56,515 nucleotides of DNA from Prochlorococcus sp. AG-670-O17 (lineage in GTDB: Bacteria > Cyanobacteriota > Cyanobacteriia > PCC-6307 > Cyanobiaceae): NCBI GenBank assembly GCA_003211315.1, contig QCTC01000005.1, positions 1 to 56,515 on the forward strand, in the 5' to 3' direction. A model generated the notes under the pieces. It saw nothing but the letters and a program-made list of their open reading frames with translations. It searched no databases and was not told the origin of the DNA. The translations under genes were made by a program, and so were the position numbers. This document shows positions 48,076-56,101 of the stretch, in pieces; position 1 is the stretch's first letter, and the number at the start of each line of letters is the position of its first letter.

Positions 48076-48846
48076 ATGACTAAAAGAAAAGATATTCAAA
48101 ATGAAAGTTTGGCAGAAATAGCTATAGATCCTGATGTTTTAGCTAAAGAATTATCTTTAGAACTTGAAATTGATCCTTTAGAACAGATTGATAAAGATGG
48201 TTTCTCAAGAGGAACTTTAAATAAAAATTTAGAATGCGATGAAGCATTAAAATTGCTTAAGGGTGATAGGGAGCAAAGGATACAAGGCTTAAGAATATTT
48301 TGTGAATATAGAGATAAAAGATCTTTCTCTCTTTTACTACCTTTACTTGATCAGCCTTGCCCAGTAGAAAGAATGAGTGCCGTATATGCATTGGGGAGAA
48401 ATCCATTCCCTAGCGCAGTTGAAAAATTAGTTAGGCTATTAGAAACGGATGACAACGCATATGTTAGAAGAGCTACTGCTTGGAGTTTAGCTAATTATGA
48501 TAATCAAATTGTTTTGAAGCCATTAATAAATTCATTAAAAAATGATGTCGCTTCAGTAAGGTTATGGTCCTCTAGTTCTCTAGCCGAAATTGGAAGTACC
48601 TCATCCTCTAATGCGCAATTAGCGGCTGAACAACTATTAATTAGCTTGAAAATAGATAATGAGTCCGTGGTAAGGAGCAATTGTATATGGTCTTTATGTA
48701 GATTGTTTGAAAAATTAAATGAAATTTTGCAAGAGAGTTTTGTTGATGAATGTACAAAAATTGCACTTTTTGATAAAGAACCTTCAGTGATGGAAGAAGC
48801 AAAAACTGCCTTGGATTCAATGGGAATGAAAGGGTTTTATAAATAG
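48076..48846 (+). CDS. HEAT-repeat (PBS lyase-like) protein
   Basis: The 256-residue protein starts at ATG 48076 (MTKRKDIQN); a TTG at 48070 is in frame. Repeated units beginning near residue 90 (PVERMSAVYALGRNPFPSAVEKLVRLLETDDNAYVRRATAWSLANYDNQIVLKPLINSLKNDVASVRLWSSSSLAEIG) are PBS-lyase HEAT-like repeats. They have the A-WAL and E-L-L-D spacing of alpha-solenoids that bind proteins. Prochlorococcus lacks phycobilisomes, so a role in bilin attachment is unlikely here. It may be a scaffold or regulator. The gene is followed, after 118 bases, by the DUF2997-ycf35 group. Confidence 0.75.
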   Translation: MTKRKDIQNESLAEIAIDPDVLAKELSLELEIDPLEQIDKDGFSRGTLNKNLECDEALKLLKGDREQRIQGLRIFCEYRDKRSFSLLLPLLDQPCPVERMSAVYALGRNPFPSAVEKLVRLLETDDNAYVRRATAWSLANYDNQIVLKPLINSLKNDVASVRLWSSSSLAEIGSTSSSNAQLAAEQLLISLKIDNESVVRSNCIWSLCRLFEKLNEILQESFVDECTKIALFDKEPSVMEEAKTALDSMGMKGFYK

Positions 48847-48964
48847 AGTTTTTAATTTATTAAGTAATCAATATAAAAAGATATATTTTATTTAATTTGT
48901 ACCAACTGAAACAAATATTTTTCGTTATCGTATGTAAGTATATATTATTTAGTACTAGATTTTA

Positions 48965-49180
48965 ATGCCCCAAAGAACATTAAGATTCAAAATTCATCAA
49001 GATGGAAGAGTTGAGGAAACCGTTGAAGGATTCAATGGTAATGCATGTAATAGTGCTACAAAAAATATTGAAGATGCTCTTGGTGTAGTAACAGTCCAAA
49101 ACAAAACTGCAGAGGCATTCATTTCAAATCAAAGCGAAAAATTAAAACAATTTAACAAGGAATCTAATGTCACATTTTAG
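48965..49180 (+). CDS. DUF2997 family protein
   Basis: The 71-residue protein has the DUF2997 pattern. It has an N-terminal beta pair (TLRFKIHQDGRVEETVEGFNGNAC) followed by a helix (CNSATKNIEDALGVV) and a Lys/Gln-rich C-terminus. The single Cys in GNAC is conserved in the family as I recall it. Its 3' end overlaps the start of ycf35 by 14 bases, so the two are translationally coupled, which also holds in many cyanobacteria. The function of DUF2997 is not known. The ATG at 48965 directly follows a TTTTA leader. Confidence 0.75.
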   Translation: MPQRTLRFKIHQDGRVEETVEGFNGNACNSATKNIEDALGVVTVQNKTAEAFISNQSEKLKQFNKESNVTF

Positions 49181-49559
49181 TACAATAAAAACACAGCTTA
49201 AAGAAGTAAAACCCTTAACCAAAGCCTTAAACCAACTTGGTTACGTAATTAACCAAGAAAAAAAGTTCATTAAAGGTTATAGAGGACAATTTACAGCAGT
49301 TGATATAAGTATGGATTTACCTGGTGAAACTAAAGTTGGATTTAAATGGGATAATAACTCAAACTCTTATGAATTAGTTACTGATCTTGACCTTTGGAAA
49401 TTTGATTTGCCAGTCGAAAGATTTATATCAAAAGTTACTCAAATGTATGCCTATCATACAATTATTTCTAAAACAGAGGAGGATGGGTACCAAATAGTTG
49501 AGCAGAAAAACAAAAATGATGGATCAATTGAATTGGTTCTTACGAAATGGGAAAGTTAG
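49167..49559 (+). CDS. ycf35: Ycf35 / DUF1257 family protein
   Basis: The 130-residue product matches Ycf35 of algal plastids and cyanobacteria (DUF1257). Recognisable segments are SHFSTIKTQLKEVKPLTKALNQLGY, FIKGYRGQFTAVDISM, VGFKWDNNSNSYELVTDLDLWKF and YAYHTIISKTEEDGYQIVEQ. The protein is probably soluble and compact, and no catalytic motif has been defined. It lies between DUF2997 and a ferredoxin, four bases before the latter's TTG start. The order DUF2997-ycf35-ferredoxin is conserved in cyanobacteria and suggests a common job, perhaps in redox or cofactor handling. That last point is inference. Confidence 0.88.
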   Translation: MSHFSTIKTQLKEVKPLTKALNQLGYVINQEKKFIKGYRGQFTAVDISMDLPGETKVGFKWDNNSNSYELVTDLDLWKFDLPVERFISKVTQMYAYHTIISKTEEDGYQIVEQKNKNDGSIELVLTKWES

Positions 49560-49562
49560 TCA

Positions 49563-49928
49563 TTGGATACTAATTCCAAATTTAAAATTGGTGATATTAA
49601 TGAATTTAAAGAATTAACAGGATTTGAGCCTGTCCTTGGTGGCGAATTAATGGAAAAAGCAGTTTGGGTTGATGAAAGTAGATGTATAGGTTGTAGATAT
49701 TGCGCTCATGTAGCTACTAACACTTTTATAGTTGATGATGATTATGGACGGAGTAGAGCAATAAGACAAGATGGAGATAATCTTGAAACTGTGCAAGAAG
49801 CTATTGATACTTGTCCAGTGGATTGCATTCATTGGGTTAAATTTGAAAATTTAGCAGATCTAGAGAGTAGTCTTGATAGGGATATGTTTCAATCTCTGGG
49901 AAAACTACCAAGAATGAACAAGCATTAA
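49563..49928 (+). CDS. 4Fe-4S ferredoxin
   Basis: The 121-residue ferredoxin starts with TTG at 49563, close behind ycf35. The core is WVDESRCIGCRYCAHVATNTF with C41, C44 and C47, and a later TCPVDC with C84 and C88. Three clustered cysteines plus the distal Cys-Pro can hold one 4Fe-4S cluster, with a fifth cysteine left over. This differs from plant-type 2Fe-2S ferredoxins. It is likely the electron donor or acceptor of the adjacent proteins, namely Ycf35 and the aldo/keto reductase, which begins six bases after its stop. The partner is inferred from the neighbourhood only. Confidence 0.88.
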   Translation: MDTNSKFKIGDINEFKELTGFEPVLGGELMEKAVWVDESRCIGCRYCAHVATNTFIVDDDYGRSRAIRQDGDNLETVQEAIDTCPVDCIHWVKFENLADLESSLDRDMFQSLGKLPRMNKH

Positions 49929-49934
49929 TTTCTA

Positions 49935-51134
49935 ATGGAGTTGCCTTGTCGCAGATTTGGTAGAACCAATCTAAATATGCCTGTTTTGTCATTAGGGGGT
50001 ATGAGATTTCAAAATAGTTGGGATGACTTAAAATTTTCAGAGATTTCACGAAAAGAACAGAATAAAGTTGAAAATATATTGAATCTTGCTAATAAATTTG
50101 GTTTTAATCATATAGAGACAGCTAAATATTATGGGACTTCTGAAGTTCAGTTAGGTATGGGTTTTAAGAGTACAAAAAAACTACCAAAAATCATTCAAAC
50201 AAAAATCCCTCCTAATCGTGATCCAAATCTATTCGAAGGAGAACTTTTGAAAAGCTTTGAAAAATTGCAAGTAAAGAAAATTGATTTATTAGCAATTCAT
50301 GGTATAAATTCACCAGAACATCTTCATCAAGCTGTAAAAGATGGCGGCTGCATTAGTATTTTAAAAAAATTTCAAAAAGAAAATTTAATAGGACATATAG
50401 GATTTTCGACTCATGGAGAATTATCTCTTATTGAAAAAGCGATATCAACAAATTTCTTTGATTATATTAATTTGCATTGGTATTTTATTAATCAAACAAA
50501 TTCCAAGGTAATTGATTTGGCTCATAAATATGATCTCGGAGTTTTCATAATAAGTCCCACCGACAAAGGTGGACATCTTCACACTCCATCAACAAAAATG
50601 CTGGAACTTTGCAGCCCCCTTCACCCAATAGTATTTAACGATCTTTTTTGCTTAAGGAACAAAAATGTTCATACAATAAGTGTCGGAATTGCTAAAGAGA
50701 AAGACTTTTATTTACATTTAGAAGCAGTTTCATTGCTGTCAGAATCTGATAATTATATTCCTAAAATATTAAATAGATTAAAGGAGGAATCAATAAATTC
50801 GTTAAGTTTAGAGTGGTATAAAAGTTGGGATAAAAATTTACCAAATTGGCAAAATACTCCGGGAGGAATAAATATTCCTGTTCTTCTCTGGCTCGCGAAT
50901 TTAATAGATTCCTTTGATTTAGAAGATTTTGCAAAATCTAGATATCAATTACTTGGTAATGGAAGTCATTGGTTCCCAGGTAATAATGCAAATTTGTTAG
51001 ATGTTGATGTTTCTGAAAGTCAATTATTAAAAGTTTTAGAAAGGCATATAAAACCCAAAAAGGTTATAAAGAAATTAAGAGTCCTAAAAGAAAAGTTTGG
51101 GGACAAATCGTTATCAAGACTATCAAAGAATTAA
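49935..51134 (+). CDS. Aldo/keto reductase family oxidoreductase (COG1453-like)
   Basis: The 399-residue protein opens with the AKR barrel start MELPCRRFGRTNLNMPVLSLGGMRFQ. The catalytic set is Glu61 (in HIETAKYYG, where most AKRs have Asp), Tyr66, Lys90 and His122 (LLAIHGIN). The C-terminal 90 residues end in the conserved GGINIPVLLWLANLIDSF and LLGNGSHWFPGNNA segments. In many COG1453 members this region follows a 4Fe-4S motif, but no cluster-type cysteine spacing exists here. The ferredoxin gene six bases upstream may provide the redox site separately. NADPH use is expected from the family; the substrate is unknown. It overlaps the rsmG stop by four bases. Confidence 0.8.
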   Translation: MELPCRRFGRTNLNMPVLSLGGMRFQNSWDDLKFSEISRKEQNKVENILNLANKFGFNHIETAKYYGTSEVQLGMGFKSTKKLPKIIQTKIPPNRDPNLFEGELLKSFEKLQVKKIDLLAIHGINSPEHLHQAVKDGGCISILKKFQKENLIGHIGFSTHGELSLIEKAISTNFFDYINLHWYFINQTNSKVIDLAHKYDLGVFIISPTDKGGHLHTPSTKMLELCSPLHPIVFNDLFCLRNKNVHTISVGIAKEKDFYLHLEAVSLLSESDNYIPKILNRLKEESINSLSLEWYKSWDKNLPNWQNTPGGINIPVLLWLANLIDSFDLEDFAKSRYQLLGNGSHWFPGNNANLLDVDVSESQLLKVLERHIKPKKVIKKLRVLKEKFGDKSLSRLSKN

Positions 51135-51850
51135 CCTTTGAGTGGATATTTTTCAGCCTTGCCAATACTTCTAGGATAAATATCAGGGCAAGATGCTTTT
51201 GGCTCAATAAAAATAGCATTACGTATCCCTTTTTCTCTGGGAAGAAAATTACTTTTAATTTCTATGATTTGCCCTTCTAATACGTTTAATGTATTTTCTA
51301 AATTTTTATTATCTTCATTGGTCCACTTCCCACAATATAAAATACCTAATCCGTTTGATTTCAACATAGGTAATATATATTCAGAAACTGTTGAAGGATT
51401 ACTAACAGCTCTTGCTGTCGCAATATTAAAGCCATTTTTAAATGAAGATTGACGACCAATGTTTTCAATACGATCATTAATTACAAATATATCGTTTTTT
51501 AATTTAATACTTTTGATAATTTCTTTTAGTGAATCTGTTTTTTTTTTAGAGGAATCCACTAGATATATTTCTGAATTAGGATGTGTTATTGCATAGGCAA
51601 ATCCCGGGAAACCACAACCTGATCCAATATCAATAAATTTTTTATTATCAAAAATTTTATTTGTATTCTCTTTAAATATCCAAAGGCTGTCATAGACTTG
51701 TGATATCCAGTAATCATCTCCTTCAATTAATCTAGTTAAGTTGGTTTTACAATTTAGTTCTTGGATTTTTATCTGTAATTCTCTAAACATTATTATTTCC
51801 TCTTCAGTTAATAAATCGAGTAGTTCATTAGGGATACTTTCTTTTGTCAT
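51131..51850 (-). CDS. rsmG: 16S rRNA (guanine527-N7)-methyltransferase RsmG
   Basis: The 239-residue enzyme methylates G527 in the 530 loop of 16S rRNA. The N-terminal helices (LTEEEIIMFRELQIKIQELNCKTNLTRL) are typical, as is the DSLWIF segment. SAM-binding motif I is FIDIGSGCGFPGFAYAI, followed by IYLVDSSKKKTDSLKEI. The C-terminus has FNIATARAVSNPSTVSEYILPMLKSNG. Length is near that of E. coli GidB (207) plus a short tail. It is the usual streptomycin-linked rRNA modification. It converges on the aldo/keto reductase gene, overlapping by four bases, and is divergent from the J-domain gene. Confidence 0.93.
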   Translation of the reverse strand: MTKESIPNELLDLLTEEEIIMFRELQIKIQELNCKTNLTRLIEGDDYWISQVYDSLWIFKENTNKIFDNKKFIDIGSGCGFPGFAYAITHPNSEIYLVDSSKKKTDSLKEIIKSIKLKNDIFVINDRIENIGRQSSFKNGFNIATARAVSNPSTVSEYILPMLKSNGLGILYCGKWTNEDNKNLENTLNVLEGQIIEIKSNFLPREKGIRNAIFIEPKASCPDIYPRSIGKAEKYPLKG

Positions 51851-51941
51851 TGAGTTTTAAGTAGTTTCTTATTCTTGGTAATTAAAAATATTCAATATTA
51901 TCAAAAATGACTAGAATATTTTTAATGATAATTAAATTTTT

Positions 51942-52391
51942 TTGAAAGGCGAGATAACTTATTATAAGATTTTAGGCGTTAATGAAAATGCCTCAAATAA
52001 CGAATTAAGAAAAGCTTTTTGTAAACTTTCGATAGAATTACATCCTGATACGACTTCCTTAGAATTAGAAGATGCAAAAAATAAATTTCAAAAAGTATTA
52101 GAGGCCTATGAAAATTTAAATAATTCTAATTTGAGGAAAATTTATGATGAAAAATTACAAGTAAATTCTAAAAAACCAAAAAAATCAAATTTAAATGTCT
52201 TGAATCCTTTAGTAATGGATGCTAATAATCAGCAGTTAGTAGGTAATAGGAGACCATTTTCAAATGGAGAAATGTTCTCATTATTTTTGTTGATTATTAT
52301 TATTTTGATAAGTTTATTTTTAGCTATCTTAATCGCTTCTTTTGCTGGCAAAGAAATACAGTCAATTCCAACTTGGCTTTTGAGACAATAA
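51942..52391 (+). CDS. J-domain protein with C-terminal membrane helix
   Basis: The 149-residue protein begins with a J-domain: YYKILGVNENASNNELRKAFCKLSIELHPDTTS, with the DnaK-stimulating HPD at 34-36. It lacks the Gly/Phe and zinc-finger regions of DnaJ. A hydrophobic helix near the C-terminus (about 109-132, MFSLFLLIIIILISLFLAILI) would anchor it to a membrane, with the J-domain in the cytoplasm. The start is a TTG at 51942 (MKGEITYY). It is divergent from rsmG and followed 14 bases later by the DUF3143 gene. The client or location is unknown. Confidence 0.85.
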   Translation: MKGEITYYKILGVNENASNNELRKAFCKLSIELHPDTTSLELEDAKNKFQKVLEAYENLNNSNLRKIYDEKLQVNSKKPKKSNLNVLNPLVMDANNQQLVGNRRPFSNGEMFSLFLLIIIILISLFLAILIASFAGKEIQSIPTWLLRQ

Positions 52392-52405
52392 TTTAAAGAA
52401 ATTCT

Positions 52406-52663
52406 GTGATCCCATCTAACACCCCAATTAATCAACATTCACTTCAATCATTAGAATTATGGTTAAAAGATTTAGGTGCAACTAAAGATATTGATAATCC
52501 GTCTAAATGGTATTTGTTACTTCCTAATTGGAACTTAACTATTATTTTTGAACAAGAAGATTTAAGTGTTCTTTGGGAGAGTGAAGGTAAATTAACTAAA
52601 AGACTATTTTCTTATTGTATTAATAGAGAAGATATAGAAAATGCTATTTTACAGGGGCCTTAA
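52406..52663 (+). CDS. DUF3143 family protein
   Basis: The 85-residue protein has the DUF3143 pattern. It has an N-terminal TPINQHSLQSLELWLKDLGA, a central SKWYLLLPNWNLTIIFEQEDLSVLWES and a C-terminal LFSYCINREDIENAILQGP. The start is GTG at 52406. The family is restricted to cyanobacteria and related plastid-containing lineages, and its function is not known. It follows the J-domain gene by 14 bases on the same strand and is presumably cotranscribed. It converges on bioA with a 9-base gap. Confidence 0.7.
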   Translation: MIPSNTPINQHSLQSLELWLKDLGATKDIDNPSKWYLLLPNWNLTIIFEQEDLSVLWESEGKLTKRLFSYCINREDIENAILQGP

Positions 52664-52672
52664 TTTTGTTTT

Positions 52673-53974
52673 TTAAAGATCGCTTAAAATTTCAAAAATA
52701 ATTCTGTAACTTTTTTCTAACTGTTTGTCTGTAATACAAAGAGGGGGTAATAGATAGATAACATTACCAAGTGGCCTAATAAATAAACCTTTTTTAATTG
52801 ATAATGCTTTTATCGTTTTGCCAACATTGTTTAGATAACCTTCATTTTTACCTATTTCAATATCAAATGCGGCGATAGTTCCTGTGACTCTTATGTTTTT
52901 TACAAATGGTAATTTTTTAATTTTCTTTAGATGGGAAAGGTGCTTTTCCTCAAAAGAGAGATACTTTATTGGATCTTTTTCTAATAAGTCAAGGCTCGCA
53001 TTAGCTGCCGCACACCCTAAAGGGTTTGCAGTGAAGCTATGACCATGCCAAAAAGTTTTTTTAGGAGAATCGCTAATAAAAGATTGGAAAATTGTCTCTT
53101 TAGCTAATGTGATCCCCATAGGTAGGAATCCTCCCGTTAAACCCTTTGAAATAGAAATTAGATCAGGAATTATATTTGCCTTTTGAAATGCAAAGAGACT
53201 TCCACATCGCCCAAATCCAGTTAATACTTCATCAGCTATTAATAAAGAATTATTATTTTTTACTACTTCTGAAACTTGTCTGATAAATTTAGGCCTAACC
53301 ATATTCATTCCTCCCGCACCCTGTACTAATGGTTCAAGAATGACAGCTACAGTGGGCTTTTTAAGAAGTTTAGTTAATATTTGAATCGCGTTATTCTCTT
53401 TTATTTCAACCTCTTCATCATTTATCCAAGTTGAAGGCCATGGGGCCCTTTTAACAGGGAACATTAGATTATCAAAATTCTCATTGAAAATATTTCGTTC
53501 CCCTAAAGCCATTGCTCCAAATGTATCACCATGATAGGCACCATCAAAAGCAATTATTTGGTTTCTTGTTTCACCTTGATTTTGCCAAGATTGATAGGCA
53601 ATTTTTAATGCTACTTCTACAGCTGTAGATCCATTATCAGAAAAAAATAGTCTTTCTAATTTTGTTAAGCTACTGAGTCTCTCTGATAATATTTGAGCCT
53701 GTGGATGTAAGAAGTCGGCGAATATAACTTGCTCTAGAGTCTTGGCTTGATGATAAATGGCATCTGCTATGTAATCGTTACTATGACCATGTAGAGTAAC
53801 CCACCAACTACTTATTCCATCAATGAGTTCTTGTTTTGGATTTTTAGTATAAATTAAAGCATTTTTTCCATGAGTAACTTCTAATTGAGGCTTGCTATTT
53901 ATAATCTGCGTAAAAGGCGGCCATATATTAGGATGCCAATCTTGATTAGGATTTTTTAAAACTGGAGATTTCAT
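52673..53974 (-). CDS. bioA: Adenosylmethionine-8-amino-7-oxononanoate aminotransferase
   Basis: The 433-residue PLP enzyme transfers an amino group from SAM to KAPA to give DAPA in biotin synthesis. Diagnostic parts are DGISSWWVTLHGHSNDYIADAI, SDNGSTAVEVALKIA, and AYHGDTFGAMALGE. The PLP contacts are Asp248 in ADEVLTGFGRCG and the Schiff-base lysine K277 in SKGLTGGFLPMG. The ISSWW substrate box separates BioA from other class III aminotransferases. It is the last gene of the bioF-bioK-bioC-bioD-bioA series, starting 3 bases after the bioD stop. Confidence 0.96.
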   Translation of the reverse strand: MKSPVLKNPNQDWHPNIWPPFTQIINSKPQLEVTHGKNALIYTKNPKQELIDGISSWWVTLHGHSNDYIADAIYHQAKTLEQVIFADFLHPQAQILSERLSSLTKLERLFFSDNGSTAVEVALKIAYQSWQNQGETRNQIIAFDGAYHGDTFGAMALGERNIFNENFDNLMFPVKRAPWPSTWINDEEVEIKENNAIQILTKLLKKPTVAVILEPLVQGAGGMNMVRPKFIRQVSEVVKNNNSLLIADEVLTGFGRCGSLFAFQKANIIPDLISISKGLTGGFLPMGITLAKETIFQSFISDSPKKTFWHGHSFTANPLGCAAANASLDLLEKDPIKYLSFEEKHLSHLKKIKKLPFVKNIRVTGTIAAFDIEIGKNEGYLNNVGKTIKALSIKKGLFIRPLGNVIYLLPPLCITDKQLEKSYRIIFEILSDL

Positions 53975-53977
53975 TTA

Positions 53978-54640
53978 TTATTTTTTTTGATTTAATAAGG
54001 TGATCAATTTATTTTTAATATTGAGCTCTTCCCAAAGTATATCTAAATTATTAGAGTCAATTTTCTGGATATATGGAAATTCAGCAATAATAGGAAGATT
54101 ACTAAATTCAGTTAATGTTTTTGGATTATCTAAGTGTTTTTTCCCGTTTATAACTAGACCTAGAATTTTAATATTTCTTTTTCTTAATGCCTCAATACTA
54201 AGAAGAGTGTGATTAAGAGTCCCAAGCCCGCTCTTGCATACAAGTATTACAGGGATATCCCATTTCTTGATTTGATCTATTTGCAAATAATTTCTTGTAA
54301 TTGGGACCATTAAGCCCCCCGCTGTTTCTACAATTAATGACCCATCGATATTTGGTAAATTTAATAGCTGAAAGTTTATAACTTTTTGATCTATTTCTGA
54401 CGCCCAATGAGGAGAAACAGGTTCTCTAAAGATATAAGCTTCACTGATTATTTTCGCTTTGTTCACTTTTGCAAGTCGTGCAACAGCTTGACTATCAGTC
54501 TCTGACTCAATGCCACTTTGAATAGGCTTCCAGTAAAAAGAATTTAATCCTCTTACAAAAAAAGAACTAATTAATGTCTTTCCGATATCAGTATCTGTCC
54601 CACAAATAACAAATTGGGATTTATTCTTTATAGCGCTCAT
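53978..54640 (-). CDS. bioD: Dethiobiotin synthetase
   Basis: The 220-residue ATP-dependent enzyme closes the ureido ring, converting DAPA and CO2 to dethiobiotin. The P-loop GTDTDIGKT lies at residues 14-22, with YWKPIQSGIESETDSQ and the SPHWASE segment downstream. The VETAGGLMVPI motif is intact, followed by ILVCKSGLGTLNHTLLS. The start codon overlaps the bioC stop by four bases (ATGA), and 3 bases separate it from bioA. Length is typical of the family. Confidence 0.95.
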   Translation of the reverse strand: MSAIKNKSQFVICGTDTDIGKTLISSFFVRGLNSFYWKPIQSGIESETDSQAVARLAKVNKAKIISEAYIFREPVSPHWASEIDQKVINFQLLNLPNIDGSLIVETAGGLMVPITRNYLQIDQIKKWDIPVILVCKSGLGTLNHTLLSIEALRKRNIKILGLVINGKKHLDNPKTLTEFSNLPIIAEFPYIQKIDSNNLDILWEELNIKNKLITLLNQKK

Positions 54641-55395
54641 GATTTTTTTAATATTACAATATTAATTTCCCATGTAAGGTTAACTGAATTAGTTGCCGTC
54701 TTAGGCCAAAACTTTTGTATTGCCCTCAAATCACATACTTTATTACGTTTACACTTGGTTGATTGAGCTCCCACGTTTACTATGCTTCTGAAAAGTTTAT
54801 AAACATCTGGAAAGTTTTCTATATATAAGTATTTATTTGAGAAGAATATTTCGTCAGAGTTGAATCTTTTGACTATATTTTTTGAAACAGGGAAAGTTAG
54901 GCCACTATATTCAATATTAGTTTCTAAGCAAGTTTGCTTCCATTCCGGGAATGAATTTATTGTGGGATATGAAATTATTAAATAACCACCAGATCTTAAT
55001 TTGTTAAACCAATCTCTTATTATTTTTTCGGGATTGTCTAACCAGTGTATACAAAAGTTAGATGTCATTAGAGGACAGTTTCTAATTGATGGAGGTAAAC
55101 CATTATTTAAATCCCATAAAATCTTTTTACTAGAGTCCTTATTTTGAAGAAGCATTTTTTTGCTGAAATCAATTCGGCTAATATTTTTTGTAGAAAATTC
55201 TTTTTCTATTTCATCAGCTAATAAGCCAGTTCCTGAGCCAAGATCTATCCATTCACCTTTTTGAATATTTAGATCTTTTAAGAAATAAACAATCTTATCA
55301 GCAAAATGCTTTTGAATATTTGAATAACTTAAATAATTTGCTGAAGCATTATTAAAGTTATTTTTAATTTTTTCATTCCAGATTTTATTTTTCAT
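54637..55395 (-). CDS. bioC: Malonyl-ACP O-methyltransferase BioC
   Basis: The 252-residue SAM-dependent enzyme methylates malonyl-ACP, disguising it so that the fatty-acid machinery can build the pimelate moiety of biotin. Motif I is EWIDLGSGTGLLADEIEKEF (50-68), and the post-I and motif II parts are visible (ISRIDFSKKML, SNFCIHWLDNPEKIIRDWFNKLRSGGYLIISYPT). Placement between bioK and bioD confirms BioC over other methyltransferases. It overlaps bioK by 11 bases and bioD by four bases. The C-terminus ends in VNLTWEINIVILKKS. Confidence 0.9.
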   Translation of the reverse strand: MKNKIWNEKIKNNFNNASANYLSYSNIQKHFADKIVYFLKDLNIQKGEWIDLGSGTGLLADEIEKEFSTKNISRIDFSKKMLLQNKDSSKKILWDLNNGLPPSIRNCPLMTSNFCIHWLDNPEKIIRDWFNKLRSGGYLIISYPTINSFPEWKQTCLETNIEYSGLTFPVSKNIVKRFNSDEIFFSNKYLYIENFPDVYKLFRSIVNVGAQSTKCKRNKVCDLRAIQKFWPKTATNSVNLTWEINIVILKKS

Positions 55396-56101
55396 ATTTA
55401 TTATCCAGAGTTCTTTTGATGATTTGGTAAAAATTTAAGTTAGTTAGACAATGTCCTTGATTATCTAATTCAATTAAAGTTGGCTTTTTAGTTAATGTTT
55501 TTTTTAATAATTCAATAAAGTCATCACTTGAATCTTGGTCAAGAATTAAATCGTTTTTAGAATTTATAATGATGACATTGCAATTTTTCTCAAAAGACTT
55601 TAAAGGATTTATATCTGTATAAAGTTTTTTAAGGTCACTTAATAGAAGATTATTATTTAAATTCTCTAAATTTTTATAAAACATAGTTTGGAAATTAATG
55701 CTCATATTATTGGGCAAAAAAGATCTACGTATAAATTCTTTTAACATAACCTCTGCTTCAAATAACATTATTTTTTTTTCCATTCTCTTAAGAGATCTGT
55801 AAATTAAATTTCTTTTTTTGCTTGAAGGAAGAAAGTTATTAAATGAATTTATAAAGACAACATGGGATGCTTCATCTAAAAGATTTTCTTGAATTAAATG
55901 GAAACCTAAAGAGTGACATAAAATCATCTTGATTTGATCGTTCAAATTGTTTTGTATCCATTTTGCTTGATTGATATTTTTTGAAAAATATCCTCTTTCA
56001 TTATCTTGCCAATGCCATCCATTTTTTTGAAATTCAATTTTATAATTATCCCAGAAACTTTGATCTAACCCCCAACCATGCTGAGTAATAACTTGTTTCA
56101 T
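55385..56101 (-). CDS. bioK: BioK-type pimeloyl-ACP methyl ester esterase
   Basis: The 238-residue alpha/beta-hydrolase is placed between bioF and bioC, where Prochlorococcus and marine Synechococcus carry BioK, the enzyme that removes the methyl ester from pimeloyl-ACP methyl ester. The nucleophile is Ser64 in LCHSLGFHLI, in which the usual first glycine of GxSxG is Cys62. The acid may be Asp184 (NSKNDLIL) and the base is His217 (NQGHCLTN). The fold is otherwise poorly conserved with E. coli BioH. The start codon is in an ATGA overlap with the bioF stop. The BioK assignment rests on position and remembered literature. Confidence 0.8.
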   Translation of the reverse strand: MKQVITQHGWGLDQSFWDNYKIEFQKNGWHWQDNERGYFSKNINQAKWIQNNLNDQIKMILCHSLGFHLIQENLLDEASHVVFINSFNNFLPSSKKRNLIYRSLKRMEKKIMLFEAEVMLKEFIRRSFLPNNMSINFQTMFYKNLENLNNNLLLSDLKKLYTDINPLKSFEKNCNVIIINSKNDLILDQDSSDDFIELLKKTLTKKPTLIELDNQGHCLTNLNFYQIIKRTLDNKYEK

